64,000 nucleotides of DNA from Pyrenophora tritici-repentis (GCF_003171515.1 NC_089390.1:8622274-8686273), one strand, 5' to 3'. Shown: positions 23,555 through 35,750, counted from the first letter of the stretch. Notes: generated by a model not told the origin, from the letters alone. Program-made: numbers and translations.

Positions 23555-24605
23555 GGCGACAGCTCTTAGATTGACTCGCGCAAGACAAGGGACGTCTCTA
23601 GAAGAAGAGTAGCGCAGTTAGCAGTTCACAAAAGAGAAGGAGAGCGAGAATCAAATAGGGTATCGTGAGAACTAGGCGGTAGCAAGCGATCAAAGGCATA
23701 AAGAGCGAGCCATGGGCCCCCAGGCTCCATTCCTTCCGCTTCCACGGTCATGCTTCGCCTCGGCCATGTTTCTGATCACAGCGATGACGGCAAGTCTCGT
23801 GCCAGCTCTAGTGGAGTGCGTGGACGAGTAGGAGGCGGTGGAAATGACGGGGCCGGCGGTGAAAGTCTCGTTTGACGTGCCCGGGTGATGTGTAGAAAGC
23901 CACGCGAGTCAACGCCAGCACGTCACGCGACCCACTCTCGCGGATCCGGGGTAATGCAAGGCACTTTGGCCTCGGCATACGATACTTGATAAACTGCCCG
24001 AATCGCGCGCATGTCAGGTTGGCAGCGTTTGCAGTGGTAACAACGTATCTCGTCAAACCCGAACATTCTCGCATTCTCGGCGCTACGTAAGTAAGCCTGA
24101 CAGGTTTTCAGTGAGAAGTTACTTGAGTGGCTACGGATAACTCTACCAAGTTTTGTCCTGAGGTCAGCTTTTGTGCAACAGGAAAACCGCCCGAGGCTCT
24201 AAGCCTTCCTGCAGGGTCATGTCGTGCTTGTGAAAGTCGCATGTTAAAATTACATGATAAGACTGTAAGAAAGCCAAGACTCTAGGTACTTGTGGGGGTT
24301 GTACACGGAGCCGTCCCAGGTATACACCGATCTTCGGATGTATGAGGGGTACATTCGGTTACATGTGAGTAGCCTGAATGCAGCTCGGTTACTTCCGCTG
24401 TTACAACACACTTATCCACTCACAATCTATCAAAGCACTTCATGGGTAAAACTCATAGATCCTAGAGCTTTTTTACTTCATTTTGTATTTTTAGTATTGG
24501 CGAATAGAAAGACGTTTGTTTATCGTCCGTTCGCCAGCCCCTTCCTTTTTGCTGACGCTGCAATCTATGACGTCGATTTGAGGTTTCAGATTCATCCTAT
24601 CCGAC
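23555..24605. other. Divergent intergenic region
   Basis: Shared 1 kb upstream of the glucoamylase (minus) and the succinyl-CoA ligase-like gene (plus). No gene or repeat is recognised; the half nearest 24600 is AT-rich. Confidence 0.45.
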
Positions 24606-26887
24606 ATGCTTTCACAGCAAGCGCACGGTCTACGCAACGCAATCTGTAGGACCAAGTATCATGGTTACTGGACAACCCGGTCTTCATTCTCAACGTCCCT
24701 TCGGCGCAATGGCTACGACTCTACCATTCAGAATCTCAAGATCGGCGCACACACACGCGTCATCTTCCAAGGTTTCACAGGGAAACAGGCCACCGCAAAC
24801 GCAAAAGAATCAATACAATGGGGCACCAACGTAGTTGGCGGTGTGAAGCCCAATGGATCTGGAGAGCATCTGGGTTTGCCAGTATTGCCATCTGTGAGGG
24901 CGGCAATGGAGCAATTGAAGCCGGATGCAACAGGCATCTACGTGGCTGCACATCAGGCTACTGCTGCGATTGAAGAGGCGATCAAGGCTGAGGTCCCACT
25001 CATTGTTGCAGTGGCTGAGCATATCCCCTTGCATGATATGATGAGGGTGAGTTGTCACTGTACGCTGGTGCCTGGCAAGATAGCTGGCTAATCAGAGTAG
25101 ATACATTCAATGCTGCAATCACAATCAAAGTCGCGGCTTATTGGTGCCAACGCACCCGGCATAATCTCAGCTATTGGTCGATGCAGAATTGGTTTTCAGC
25201 CATTGCCGACCTTTTCCCCTGGCCACATCGGTATTGTAGCAAAATCCGGTACTCTCTCGTACGAGACGGTCGGATCTTTGACTAGGGCCGGCCTTGGTCA
25301 GAGCCTTTGTATTGCTGTCGGAGGCGACGTAATAGCAGGAACAAATTTTGTCGATGCTCTGAAAGTTTTTGAGCATGACAAGGATACAGAAGCTATTATC
25401 GTTGTGGGTGAACTTGGCGGTACCATCGAAGAGGAGGCAGCGGATTGGATCATAAATTATAGGAGACGCGTTAAGGATCCGAAACCTATCGCAGCTGTCA
25501 TAGGAGGCTTCCAAGCACCGCATGGCAAGGTAATGGGACATGCCGGTGCGTGGGTGGGCTTGGGCGAAGGTACGGCGGAGTCAAAGTACAAAGCATTGGA
25601 AAGAGCTGGCGTTACTATGGTGGATCATCCTGCAAAATTTGGTGGGGTAATAAAGGATATTCTGGCAAAGTCCGGTCGCAGTGTCAGAAAGATTGCAAGT
25701 CTTAGTCGCTCAGATATGCCCTTCACTTAGGCTAACTTTCCACAGGAGCAATCAGCAGCGCAACAACGTCGCTCATACCACACGTCTCGCTTCTCGCGTC
25801 GGCCTCAGGTTCCAGTCACAGGTCCAACACAATTACACCAAAAGCATTCCCTTCATCTCACAGCAGAGCAATCAACAGCTCTTCTCAAAAGCCACAACAT
25901 CCATCTGACATTACCCCCCCGAAGGCTCGCCATCAACACATTATCTCGGAATATCCCCCCCATCGCTCTAATCGCTCTCCCTCTATAATCGCTGCACCCA
26001 CTGCAAACCCCTCACAGCTGAACCAACGCGTCCGTCGCTTCCCCTTTGACTATCGCTCCGGCCCAAGCGCTGGAGCCATTGCTGATGCAATCGCCCACCT
26101 ACAACTCGATGCCGCCCCACCCAAAGCCAAAGCACAAGTCGTGCAACTAATCCACAACCTCTGGACCTTGTACACCGAGAAAGAAGCCATCGACGCCCAT
26201 GTTAACTTAGCCTTGTCCGTAGACGACGATGAGTTATTGATTTACTCGCCATACCTCTTCTTTGACGACGCAGCGTTCAAGTCGGGCAAGCGACAAGCAC
26301 ATCTCCACGCCCTGCGAGATGAGGCTTCAATCTCGGCTACAGACCAACAAGCAGAGGATGCAGGTATTGTATATGTGCCTCTCGCTTCACCCGTGTTCCC
26401 TACGGGGACAAGGCAGAAAGGGACACAGACGTCGCCCTCGTCGGCTGCAAAAGACGGACCAAGGAACCTGGTAGGCACATTGGTGAATGGCGCGGGCTTG
26501 GCCCTCAATACCATTGACACGCTCTCTGCTCGCCTCTCTGCACCCCCTCATGCCACGTCCGCAGCGAACTTCCTCGATACGGGCGGAAAGGCGACGTCGG
26601 ACACTATCAAAACGTCCTTCAAGCTCGTCCTCTCCGATCCACGCGTCGGGGTCGTGTTCGTCAACATCTTCGGTGGCCTAACTCTATGCGATATGATTGC
26701 CGAAGGCATCATTCTGGCGTTCAAGGAGCTTGACGTGAAGAAACCCGTGGTAGTCAGATTGCGGGGTACCAACGAAGCCAAAGGACAAAAGGTACTAGAA
26801 GATGCCAAACTGCCCATCCACGCTTTTGACGACTTTGAAGAGGCCGTCAAGAAAGTAGGCGAGCTGGCAAACGTTCATGCTGAGTAG
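24606..26887 (+). CDS. Succinyl-CoA ligase-like protein, alpha and beta parts fused
   Basis: Exon 1 is 24606-25046, exon 2 is 25101-25694 and exon 3 is 25746-26887. Intron 1 is GT..AG (54 bp). Intron 2 is best read as GC..AG (GCAAGT..CCACAG, 51 bp) with a perfect GCTAAC branch. Residues 1-40 look like a mitochondrial presequence. The first ~345 residues are a CoA-ligase alpha subunit (FQGFTGKQATANAKESIQWG, SGTLSYETVG), with the phosphohistidine motif GHAGAW. Exon 3 continues as an ATP-grasp beta-like half ending in VNIFGGLTLCDMIAEG. The usual ENPL metal-site segment is replaced by YSPYLFFDD, so normal nucleotide use is doubtful. The frame must change by one base near a C7 run at 25935-25941; this could be a sequencing error, a real lesion or an unseen intron. 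The intact length would be about 725 residues. Yeast and most fungi have separate Lsc1 and Lsc2. Confidence 0.8.
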
Positions 26888-27295
26888 ATGTGTTATTTCA
26901 ATGAGAACGAGGAAAGAATGGGGGATATCAAATTAATAAGACTGCTATTCGTCCACACCACACCCAGCTGCATATCGCCGAACGAATGTGTTGGCAAAAA
27001 GAAACGAGAGACAGAGAGCCCTTTCTTTCCAAACCAAGGGAGCCACCTTTGTGTTCTTTTGTTCGTTGCGCAGTGTACGTATCCAGTACACATGGATGCA
27101 GCGGAAACCACAAAATCCCACCCTCGCATGCGCCATGTGTAATAGAGAAAAAAATCAAATCAAAAGACGGCCAAAACTGGTGGGTGTGGTATCTGCAAGA
27201 CAAATAGATGTGGAAGAAGAGGGACGAAGAGAGGTGACATGATTTCGAATCCATCCAAGACATAGGCGAGGGGGGAGAGAGGTGGAACTATTTAA
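26888..27295. other. Intergenic, tail-to-tail
   Basis: Short region between the convergent succinyl-CoA ligase-like and Bqt4-like genes. Open frames on both strands overlap each other and are not credible genes. It should hold both polyadenylation regions. Confidence 0.5.
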
Positions 27296-28848
27296 CTATA
27301 CGAGGTACTGGAAAGCCGTTCTATGTTGTGTTAGCAATGCGCTTGACGGTTGGACGAGTGAATGAATGCTTACCCAATAGCTGCCATGATACCCACACCT
27401 ACGAGTGCCCTCCGTGTGACTTTTTCCTTTGTCATCTTTTGCTCAGTGGTGTATGCGACCTTTGCTAGCTTGTTCAAGCGCTCTTCCGCAATGTCCTCAT
27501 CGTCCAAGACATCCTCGATACCCCGCTTTGTTGACTTGACGGGCCCCGCTGACGATTCCTCGTCAAGCTTTTGTGCCTCTGCGACCATGCGCTTCGCCTC
27601 TGCGATCAGAGCGGCCGGGTCTTCTGGCTCAGGAAGCGCGGGGTGGTCATGTGGGACATCGACGGTGACATTGGTGCTGGTCTTCTCTGTGTCGCCATTT
27701 GTCTCGACAGTCTGCTGGACCTCAATGTGCACTGTTCCTTCTTTGACTTCTTGCTCAGACTCAGTCTCATCTACCTCCTTCTCTTTGACATCGCCGTCGA
27801 ATGACGAGACAGAGGGTGTGGTGCCGTTTGCAATTGAGGTCTGTAGCGCAGTCGATGGCGTAACAGCGCCAAACGATGCATACAAGTCATCTCCCTTGGT
27901 GGCGTCGGGCTTCATCCCGCTCCTTGTGGATCGAGACTTGCGCGGGGTTGCAAACTTGCGGCTCGGGGTAGCGCCTTTACTAGGTGATACGGATCGAGTG
28001 GAGCGAGCGCGGACTGGGCGAGCGGTGGGCGTTGGAAGAATGGCGGGCTGGGCGTTCTTGACGTCAAACTTTGGTGGCATTTGTATGTGGGAATTCGATT
28101 TATCCTTGTTGCCCTTCTCGATAGGCGTGGGGTCAAGGAGAGCCTCTATCCAGTGGCGCATGCCGTATTCTTCAGAGAGTGCGAGAGCTACACATACTGT
28201 TAGCGCGCAGCTTGTGTAAAGGTGGCGATTGTCACTCACCCTCTTCAGGCGCAATCCACACGCTTCCAGCAACCTCCTCGGCACCGGCAGATGGGAACGT
28301 CTTCTGGTACTTGCGCTCCGCGTCCTCTTCAATGAGCGAAGCCCATGGAAATGCAGCCTTGAACATGCCGGTCGCACTAATGTAGCCGTCACTGCTGCGT
28401 CGCTGTTTGTCGCGTCAGTCGGTCGGTCGCGCTAGTTGCAAGGAGGCTATTTTTCATCGCGTACCATCAAAAAGTATGATTCCGGGAAAGTCAACTCTCT
28501 GCGATCCTTGTTCTGCGCGGATGGCTTGTTCGCCATGAAGATGCCCGAGTCTTTGAGATCCTTGGGAAGGGGGACTCTCAGATGCGCGTAGTCAAAAGTG
28601 CCCATGTTCTCCGGCTGGGTCGCGTTGGTAAGACCGGAAATGCCAGGCCTGACGCCCAGGTTCGTCTGCCCCAGTCGGCGCCTCTGGATCAAAATATCAA
28701 CTGTAGATGAGTGTTAGTCGGGCTGTCGCGACGATGCGATGCGCCGTGGTCACGTACCGATTGTTGATTCCGTAGGCTCAAGAAGAGGATTCCTCCTCTC
28801 GGGCAAAGCGCGTCCGTTTACCATTTTGGCCATGTCGCCCCTTTTCAT
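27296..28848 (-). CDS. Bqt4-like APSES/KilA-N domain nuclear membrane protein
   Basis: Five exons, 28848-28758, 28700-28465, 28402-28240, 28187-27374 and 27320-27296, give 442 residues. Three in-frame ATGs compete (28848, 28833, 28824); the last opens MVNGRALPERRNPLL, the block shared with fission yeast Bqt4. Exons 2-4 assemble an APSES-type fold (FDYAHLRVPLPKD, then FPESYFLM joined to RRSSDGYISATGMFKAAFPW, ending VWIAPEE joined to ALALSEEYGM). A long acidic, disordered middle follows. A short hydrophobic tail (RRALVGVGIMAAIG, completed by TAFQYLV from the 25 bp last exon) would anchor it in the inner nuclear envelope. Bqt4 tethers telomeres and heterochromatin to the envelope in Schizosaccharomyces pombe. 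The tail-anchor layout supports this over a plain APSES transcription factor. Confidence 0.82.
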
Positions 28849-30059
28849 TATAGTACAGTGCAACGTGTATCGGCGACGTGTGGAGCGCGCAGCGCAGATG
28901 TTGTCGCGAGAGGCTTTGCGTAAGTATGACGCGCGCGTTGGCTAGCGACACGAAGACTCGAGACCTGGGTCGTTTGAGGGGAGAAATTGGATTAAAAAGC
29001 TTAGTAACGGCGTTGGCGACGGCGACAATGATAAGGAGAGTGCGCGCGCGGTCGGAGTGATGGAAGACGTTTGACGGTTCGCAGGTTGCGATGAGGACAG
29101 GAAGGAGCGACCATCCTTGTGCACTAGCTTGGTATGCCCCAGCCACCCCCAGACGACTGCCCAGAGGTCTCGCGAACGCAAAAGTTTTGCGGTGCCGATT
29201 GGCCATCTGGTTAATTCCCCCGTATTGCTGTCCGAAAATGGCCTCGTCCACGTCTGTCACGCGGCTGAATTGGGACTGATACGGGCGTGTCTAGGAAAGT
29301 CACGCGTTCCAGATAGTTTCCACCGTCATGCTTGATAGTATCGTCCAATCCACCCCAAATATATCTTTACACCCCAATCACTACGAAGCAAACTCTGCCA
29401 TTGAACCCATGTAGGCTGCATACGAACATGCAACCGACTTTAGCTAGACAATGTGCAAATCATTCATCGATGCATGTTCCTGGATGTTGTAAGACGCAGA
29501 TGCAGCGAAGACACGTGCGAGTTGTAATGTTGATACGAATACAAATCTGGAAAGTCCTACACTTTCTTTTTGTGCGCACGCCGAGACATGAACTCCCGCA
29601 TCATCTAGTGCCATCTGATTGCACAAATATCTCCGAGACGCGGACACGTCACGACGCTGACAGGGAGACGTCCAGGGCTATAACTCACAGGTGCAGCTGG
29701 ATTTCGATGCAGGGTCTCAGGTGCCAGTTGGTGAGACGTAGCCGCCGTCAAGGAGGGTCGTCGAGCAATGCGACATGGACTCGTGCAGCAACAGTCTGGA
29801 AAGTATACGGCAAATCCAAATATGCAAAAGGGACCATTCAGCGCCGCGGCAGGCCCCCGCCAGGCACCGCCAATGGCTTGAGCGAAGCTATCGGGAGCGG
29901 TGAATCCCCCGCTAACCTTCTTGATGCTCAACACTCCGCCGCCGACTTGTCCTTGGCCCCTCATCCTCACAATTGACCCTCCAACTTCTCCACTGACTTT
30001 CTCAACTGACCTGAATTCCTACACCAACCAGCCAAGCTTCACTTGTCTATACATTTGCC
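28849..30059. other. Divergent intergenic region
   Basis: About 1.2 kb between the Bqt4-like gene (minus) and RhoGDI (plus). A 214-codon open frame at 29332-29976 has no protein-like composition and overlaps an equally random minus-strand frame. Two promoters are inferred; nothing else is seen. Confidence 0.45.
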
Positions 30060-30841
30060 ATGGCCGACCACGACGACCTCCACCCCGAGCAGACCGAGGG
30101 CTTCAAGGTCGGTGAGAAGAAGACGATTGATGAGTACCAGAAGCTAGGTAAGCACCTCCAGCTCTCTCTTTCATGCTCTTCGCCCTCCGCCGAGAGCCAC
30201 GCGCCTCACATATGTACTGACCTAGACCCCCAGACCAAAACGACGAGTCTCTGCAAAAGTGGAAGGCATCCCTTGGTCTTGGTCAAGGCAAGGACATCTC
30301 CGACCCCGACGATCCCCGCAAATGTATCATTCTCTCTCTTGGTCTCGAGGTTGAAGGTCGCGACGACATCATCATCGACCTGCGGGCACCCGGCGCGCTT
30401 GAAGCTCTCGAGAAGAAGCCCTTTACCATCAAGGAGGGTGCAAAGTTCCGCATGAAGGCGCAATTCAAGGTTCAGCATGAGATTCTTGCTGGTTTGAAGT
30501 ACCTCCAAAAGGTCACGCGTATGGGAGTCAGCGACAAGCTGCAGGAGATGATGGTACGTCTTGCTGCTGCGGCGGGAGATTTGGACAATTGCTGACAGCT
30601 ACGGTAGGGCTCATATGGTCCTAGCACTGAAGAGAAGCCTTTCTACGAGAAGAAATGTACGTACATGTGAGAAGCTTCAATCTACCGCATTACTAACGAT
30701 GCTTTAGTCGAGCCTGAAACCGCGCCCTCTGGCATGCTCGGCCGTGGCCACTACACAGCCGTCTCCAAGTTCGTCGACGATGACAACCAGGTCCATCTGC
30801 AGTTCAAGTGGTCTTTCGACATCAAGAAGGACTGGCAATAG
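30060..30841 (+). CDS. Rho GDP-dissociation inhibitor (RhoGDI)
   Basis: Four exons, 30060-30147, 30234-30553, 30608-30656 and 30708-30841, give 196 residues, the usual family length. Introns of 86, 54 and 51 bp all have GTANGT donors. The N-terminal arm (YQKLDQNDESLQKWKASLG) is the helical segment that contacts Rho switch regions. The rest is the immunoglobulin-like isoprenyl-binding fold (KEGAKFRMKAQFKVQHEI, GSYGPSTEEKPFYEK, GHYTAVSKFVDDD, then HLQFKWSFDIKKDW at the end). The protein extracts prenylated Rho, Rac and Cdc42 GTPases from membranes and keeps them inactive in the cytosol, which controls polarity and secretion. Every conserved block is present. Confidence 0.97.
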
Positions 30842-31081
30842 GCGACTGGATGATGGTGGGTATGGGGACGACCATGTAGCGACATGAGCAAGTTGGCAAT
30901 ATCTTTGAATTGGAAATGGTGGACATTCCGGGTAGCTTGGGCTCCCACGAAGTAACGAAGCGACGGCTGACGGTCGATGATCTAGGAGGGCGAATAGAGT
31001 CTGACCAGGTATCGATCTGGTCGCATTGGGGGATCAAAAATTTCAGCACTTTTCACATCCATCACGAGAGCGTATTGTATT

Positions 31082-31819
31082 TCACCCATGGCCTTGATGT
31101 GCTTGCGCATCTCCAAGTGTGCGGAAGTGAAACCACCTTGCTGCGATGCTCTTCGCCTTGACAGTGCGACGCGCCCACGCTCGCTCACCAGGCCCAGAAC
31201 CAAATCTCCGTGCTGAGACATTCAAGATGGACACTTCTTGTTCCCATGGATCTTCGTCATCTGTCTCAGCCTGGGTTCCTTCTTGCTCAGTGTCCATATC
31301 CATGTCCTCGTCGTCGGAATTTTCAACGATTTTACGTTTTCCTGCGCATTCCACGACGTGAAGCTGGACGCCAGCCCTGAGAGCTGTTTCAGCCACAGTC
31401 GCAAAGCACCTTGAGAGGCCTTGGGCTGAAAACGATGGCGTCGATGCATGCAGAGTGAGCGGGTTCACCAACACGATCTTCTCTTTTCCTTGAGTATCAC
31501 CGACGACCCCGGGGGCCCCGGGCCGGCCGTATGCAGTCAGGTAGGCTAACAAGGCCTGCACAGACGTGCAAAAGACGAGTTGAATGTGCGTTGTGGTAAC
31601 TAAGTTGTGTAGCGTGGGCGCAATCAATTGCTCCGTGCTGGCTGGGTCTTGTTCACCATGGTGTTGCTGTAGTGAAGTGGCAACGTCTTGGAGGAAGACG
31701 TCTCGACTCGAGCAAATGATGAGCAGTGTTGGACATGTGCGGGACTGATTGGCGAGCAGGTGGTGAAGTAGTCCAGTGAGCGTCAGCGGGCATAGGACCG
31801 TCGGCCGTGTTTGCAACAT
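31082..31819 (-). CDS. Conserved-looking fungal protein of unknown function
   Basis: A single open frame of 245 residues from the ATG at 31819. The first ~140 residues are hydrophobic and alternating (PTLLIICSSRDVFLQDV, then IQLVFCTSVQALLAYL), which resembles an alpha/beta fold with a strand like those of P-loop or RecA-type proteins, but no Walker motif is visible. A strongly acidic stretch (NSDDEDMDMDTEQEG) precedes a basic segment (ARRTVKAKSIAARWFHF). The frame after that (FRTLGDAQAH) looks less protein-like, so the true 3' end may involve an intron. It is divergent from the AP-3 beta gene across 347 bp. I do not recognise the family. Confidence 0.65.
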   Translation of the reverse strand: MLQTRPTVLCPLTLTGLLHHLLANQSRTCPTLLIICSSRDVFLQDVATSLQQHHGEQDPASTEQLIAPTLHNLVTTTHIQLVFCTSVQALLAYLTAYGRPGAPGVVGDTQGKEKIVLVNPLTLHASTPSFSAQGLSRCFATVAETALRAGVQLHVVECAGKRKIVENSDDEDMDMDTEQEGTQAETDDEDPWEQEVSILNVSARRFGSGPGERAWARRTVKAKSIAARWFHFRTLGDAQAHQGHG

Positions 31820-32166
31820 GACATATGGCTTCCTGAATCAGTGCCGGGTGCCATGTGTGTGTGCCCAGTTTGGCGTGGGTATTCTGCTTTGGGACGCGGA
31901 GTAGAACACACGCGGTGTGAATGTCATGGTCGGCTAGACGGTTGATGCCAATCGGCGGTAGTTCCCGCTCCCCGATTCCCCCCACTACTTACGTTGTCCA
32001 TGACTCCAGAACTGCCCAAGTGCATGCACCCTGCCACGATTAACCACTATCACGACGCCCAGAACCGGATTCCCCCTGGCTCTGCATAGTCGGCATCCCG
32101 TTCGTGGGTAGAGACGAAGCGCGCACGCTCCGGACCGAAGCGCTCATCCTGGCGTAGGCCGCTGTC
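31820..32166. promoter_or_regulatory. Short divergent promoter region
   Basis: 347 bp between start codons of the unknown acidic protein (minus) and AP-3 beta (plus). It must hold both promoters. No specific elements are recognised. Confidence 0.4.
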
Positions 32167-34914
32167 ATGGAGTCCATCAGTCGCATATCGAGCTTGCTGG
32201 AGACAGGTATGGCGCCCTTTCCACTTTTCTATACACCAGTGCGCCCGGCCACGTCTTTTCGGCGAGGTCTGTAGTTACTCTTGGATATGTAATTGTTTCG
32301 TTGGACGTCATGCATCCCTCGAGCTTTGCTCACTGGTCCCTCTCTGCAGCCCGCGACCTTACCCTGGAAGCCGCCCGCGATGCCAGCAATGTGCGCAGGG
32401 CGCCTACCAAGGAATTGCCCTCGGGCCAGCTCAAGAAGCTCCTTGATAGCAGATCAGAGCGCGATGTGCTGGAGGGCCTACGGCGGGTTATCACTGTAGG
32501 TACTGCCCCACCGCCCAACCTGCACCACTGTCGCAGCCATGGGACTCTTGGAAACGTGTAGTAACTGACGACAGACCATGTAGATGTCCTACCGCCAGCC
32601 ACCCTCGCAGACACTCCCCTTCTTCTCACACGTCATCAAGAACGTCGCCTCGCCCTCGCTGCAGGTCAAGAAACTAGTCTACATATACCTCCTACAGCAT
32701 GCCGAACACGAGCCGGACACCGCGCTTCTTTCCATCAATACGATACAAAAGTCGCTCACAGACACGAACCCGCAGTTGCGTGCGCTCGCCCTACGCGTCA
32801 TGTCTAGCATACGAGTGCCAGTCATCAGCCAGATTGTGAGCTTGGGTATCAAGCGCGGTTCTGGAGACATGTCGCCATATGTGAGGCGAGCAGCAGCTCT
32901 GGCCATACCCAAGTGTTACAGACTAGATCCGAACACAGAGCCTCAATTGCTCGACTACCTTTCGACACTGTTGGGAGACAAGCAGTATTTTGTGACGGGA
33001 GCGGCCGTAGCGTCCTTCTTAGAACTATGTCCAGAGCGCTTGGATCTGATACACCCGCACTATCGGTCCTTGGTACGAAAGTTGGTCGACATGGATGAGT
33101 GGGGTCAATTGGCGACTTTGCGACTCATGATGGTCTACGCGCGCAAATGCTTTCCAAGACGGACGAAAAAGGTCAAGAGGGCTGCAGGTGCCAACACGAA
33201 CACCAAGCCTGTACAGTCGACAAAAGGCTTCTACGATGATTCGGAGAGCGAGTCTGAAGAGGAGGAACAGGAACAGGACATGGAAGAAATTGCAATTCTA
33301 GACCCTGATCTCGAAATGCTGCTCAAAGGCTGTCAATCGCTTCTTCAGTCTCGCAATGCGGCCGTGGTGATAGCAGTAGCAAGGACATATCTCTACCTCG
33401 GTACCCCCGAATACTTGACCCAGGCCATTGGACCATTGATATCCCTCCTGCGATCCGCGGCGGACATTCAGCACATCGCGCTGTACAATATCGTACAGGT
33501 CTGCCTAACGCATCCGGAGCCTTTTGTAAAATACTACACGCATTTCCTGGTGCGATCGACTGATGCGCCGCACATATGGCAGTTGAAGCTGGAAATGCTG
33601 ACACTCATATTTCCCTACGCACAGTTGAGACTACAGAGTCTGATACTGGCGGAACTTAGCCATTTCTCGCATTCCGGGAGTCTGGATCCAGCTTTGGTCA
33701 AGGAATCGGTTCGAGCAATCGGTCGTTGCTCGCAAAGCCCAGCTACAAGCCCCCAAACATCAGCGAGGTGCCTAAAATTACTACTAAAGCACATCGGCTC
33801 CGCAGATACCCATCTAGTGGCCGAGTCCCTTGAAGTCATTCGACATTTGATCCAGCGAGACCCGAACGCTCATCGCACGACTGTAGTCCGGTTAGCGAAA
33901 CACTTGGATGCAGCGACAAGCCCTCAGGCCCGTGCAAGCATCATATGGCTAGTCGGAGAATTCTCTGGCATCGATCCGGAGAACAACATTGCCGCGGATG
34001 TATTGCGTATCCTGGTAAAGGGCTTCGCAGACGAAGCTGAGCCGGCAAAACTCCAAATCGTGTTATTGGCTGCAAAGGTCTATGTACATCACCTGGCTGC
34101 AAATCCACCTCCAGAGCCAAAGATTGAAGAGCCTAAGCCGAACCCATCTCCTATGGACGACTTCCAAGAAGAGCATGGTGGGTTCAGAGAGGAGCATCTC
34201 GAGTCCCCGCCGCAGACCTCCGAACCTCAACAGGAAGAAAAGCCACATATTATCGAGGCACTTTACAGCTACGTACTTTTATTAGTAAGATATGACACCT
34301 CCTACGACCTTCGCGACCGCGCGCGAGTCTATAAAGCATTACTCGCAACGCCGACCTCCACACAGCTAGCCTCGCTCCTACTCCTCGCACCAAAACCTGT
34401 TCCACACATCCCAAGCCCCAGTGAAACACGAAAAGATTATGTCCTTGGTAGCGCCAGCCTGGTGATCGGCGACGAAGGCGGTGTTGGTGGCTTACGCGGC
34501 TACGAAAACCTACCACGCTGGGTCAAAGAAGGCCAGGAGCCAGATCCAGCGCTGCGCGACGAAGCCGCTTCGGCTTCTTCATCAACATACATCTCAGCAT
34601 ACGAGTCTGCGAAGAATATGTCGGCAGCAGAAAGGCTAGATGCCGCAGCAGGTGGCAGCAGCAGGGCGACACCTGACAGCATGCTCAGCCCAAGGACCTT
34701 GAACGGTATGAGTGGAGACATGGGCGTCGGTGGTGCACCCAAGGCACTACAGAAGGAGAAGACGCTCGATGACTGGTTGGCTGAAGAGGAGGAGGAAAGT
34801 GGCAGTGAGGAGGAGACGGACGAAGAAGAGACGGAAGAGGAAAGCGAGTACGAGACAGATAGTGAGGAAGAAGAGAGCGACGATGATGGGGAGAAGGATC
34901 AGCTCATTAAATAG
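32167..34914 (+). CDS. AP-3 adaptor complex subunit beta
   Basis: Three exons, 32167-32206, 32350-32495 and 32584-34914, give 838 residues. The first exon (MESISRISSLLET) and second (ARDLTLEAARDASNVRRAPT) were joined by phase to the long third exon. The adaptin trunk of helical HEAT-like repeats runs through about residue 600 (KKLVYIYLLQHAEHEPDTALL, YVRRAAALAIPKCYRLDP, EVIRHLIQRDPNAH). An acidic insert near residue 220 and a very acidic tail (EEEEESGSEEETDEEE) are typical of AP-3 beta hinge regions; no C-terminal ear is obvious. The complex carries cargo such as alkaline phosphatase and SNAREs directly from the Golgi to the vacuole. Length and layout match fungal Apl6. Confidence 0.93.
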
Positions 34915-35730
34915 CTGGTCAGCGGATCTGATATGATCAAATCATAACTCTTGACCACGATCTGGCATCCGTGCTGTGCAATCGCTAATGAATTGTGATT
35001 TGAGCTGTGCAAGAGTAAAAATTCTTCCACTGGGAAGCAGAAGATTGATCTGTCCTATGTCAAAGCTTTTCTGTAGTTGCCAAACTATGGCAACAAAGAC
35101 TTTGTGTGAAAGTACTACAAGGAAAACTACTAGAGTCAGCGAAGGTCCACAATGAGATGATAGGAATACGACCTACCATCCCCCCATCCACTCTCTGCTT
35201 AACGCATCCCCCGTTTACATCGGCGTCAAGAGACGAGCTCTGCAAGCAGCTCCCACCACGCATACATTACGACGGCGACGGCGTCGGCGTCGGGGCCGGT
35301 GGCCATAGTAGGAAACCAAATAGGAAGTAACTACTCCCAGTTTTGCATTCACTCCAGAAACCTCAATCTCGCCATAAGCTTCTCCATGCACATAAGGCAA
35401 TGCCCTGGTCGTCCTACTCGGGAAAATGGTATGATGCTCTGACAATGCTAGTGGGAGCCTTGCTGAATAATCGGGTCTCCACATGGTATGAAGCTCGTGT
35501 CATTTTGTTCGTGATGATGACAGCAGCTGTATGTCCAGAATATAAGCTGGCACATGGTCGTGTCGCCGTGAATTACGTTCGAGGATACGTTGTGGTCGTT
35601 TGCTGGAGTTTTTATCATCTGGTAGCGATTCGAGATGGGATGTTGTGGTGGATCGCCTGCTGGTGATATCGTGTAGTGCTGTTCTATACAATGAGTGGGG
35701 TTATGAGCGTGCACTGGTAGGAATGACGGA

Positions 35731-35750
35731 TGTGTGTGTGTGTGTGTGTG
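35731..35750. repeat. (TG)10 microsatellite
   Basis: Ten uninterrupted TG units in non-coding DNA. Likely length-variable between strains. Confidence 0.95.

Noticed and set aside
29332..29976. 214-codon open frame on the plus strand
   Set aside because: Random composition, overlaps an equally long minus-strand frame, and lacks splice or start context.
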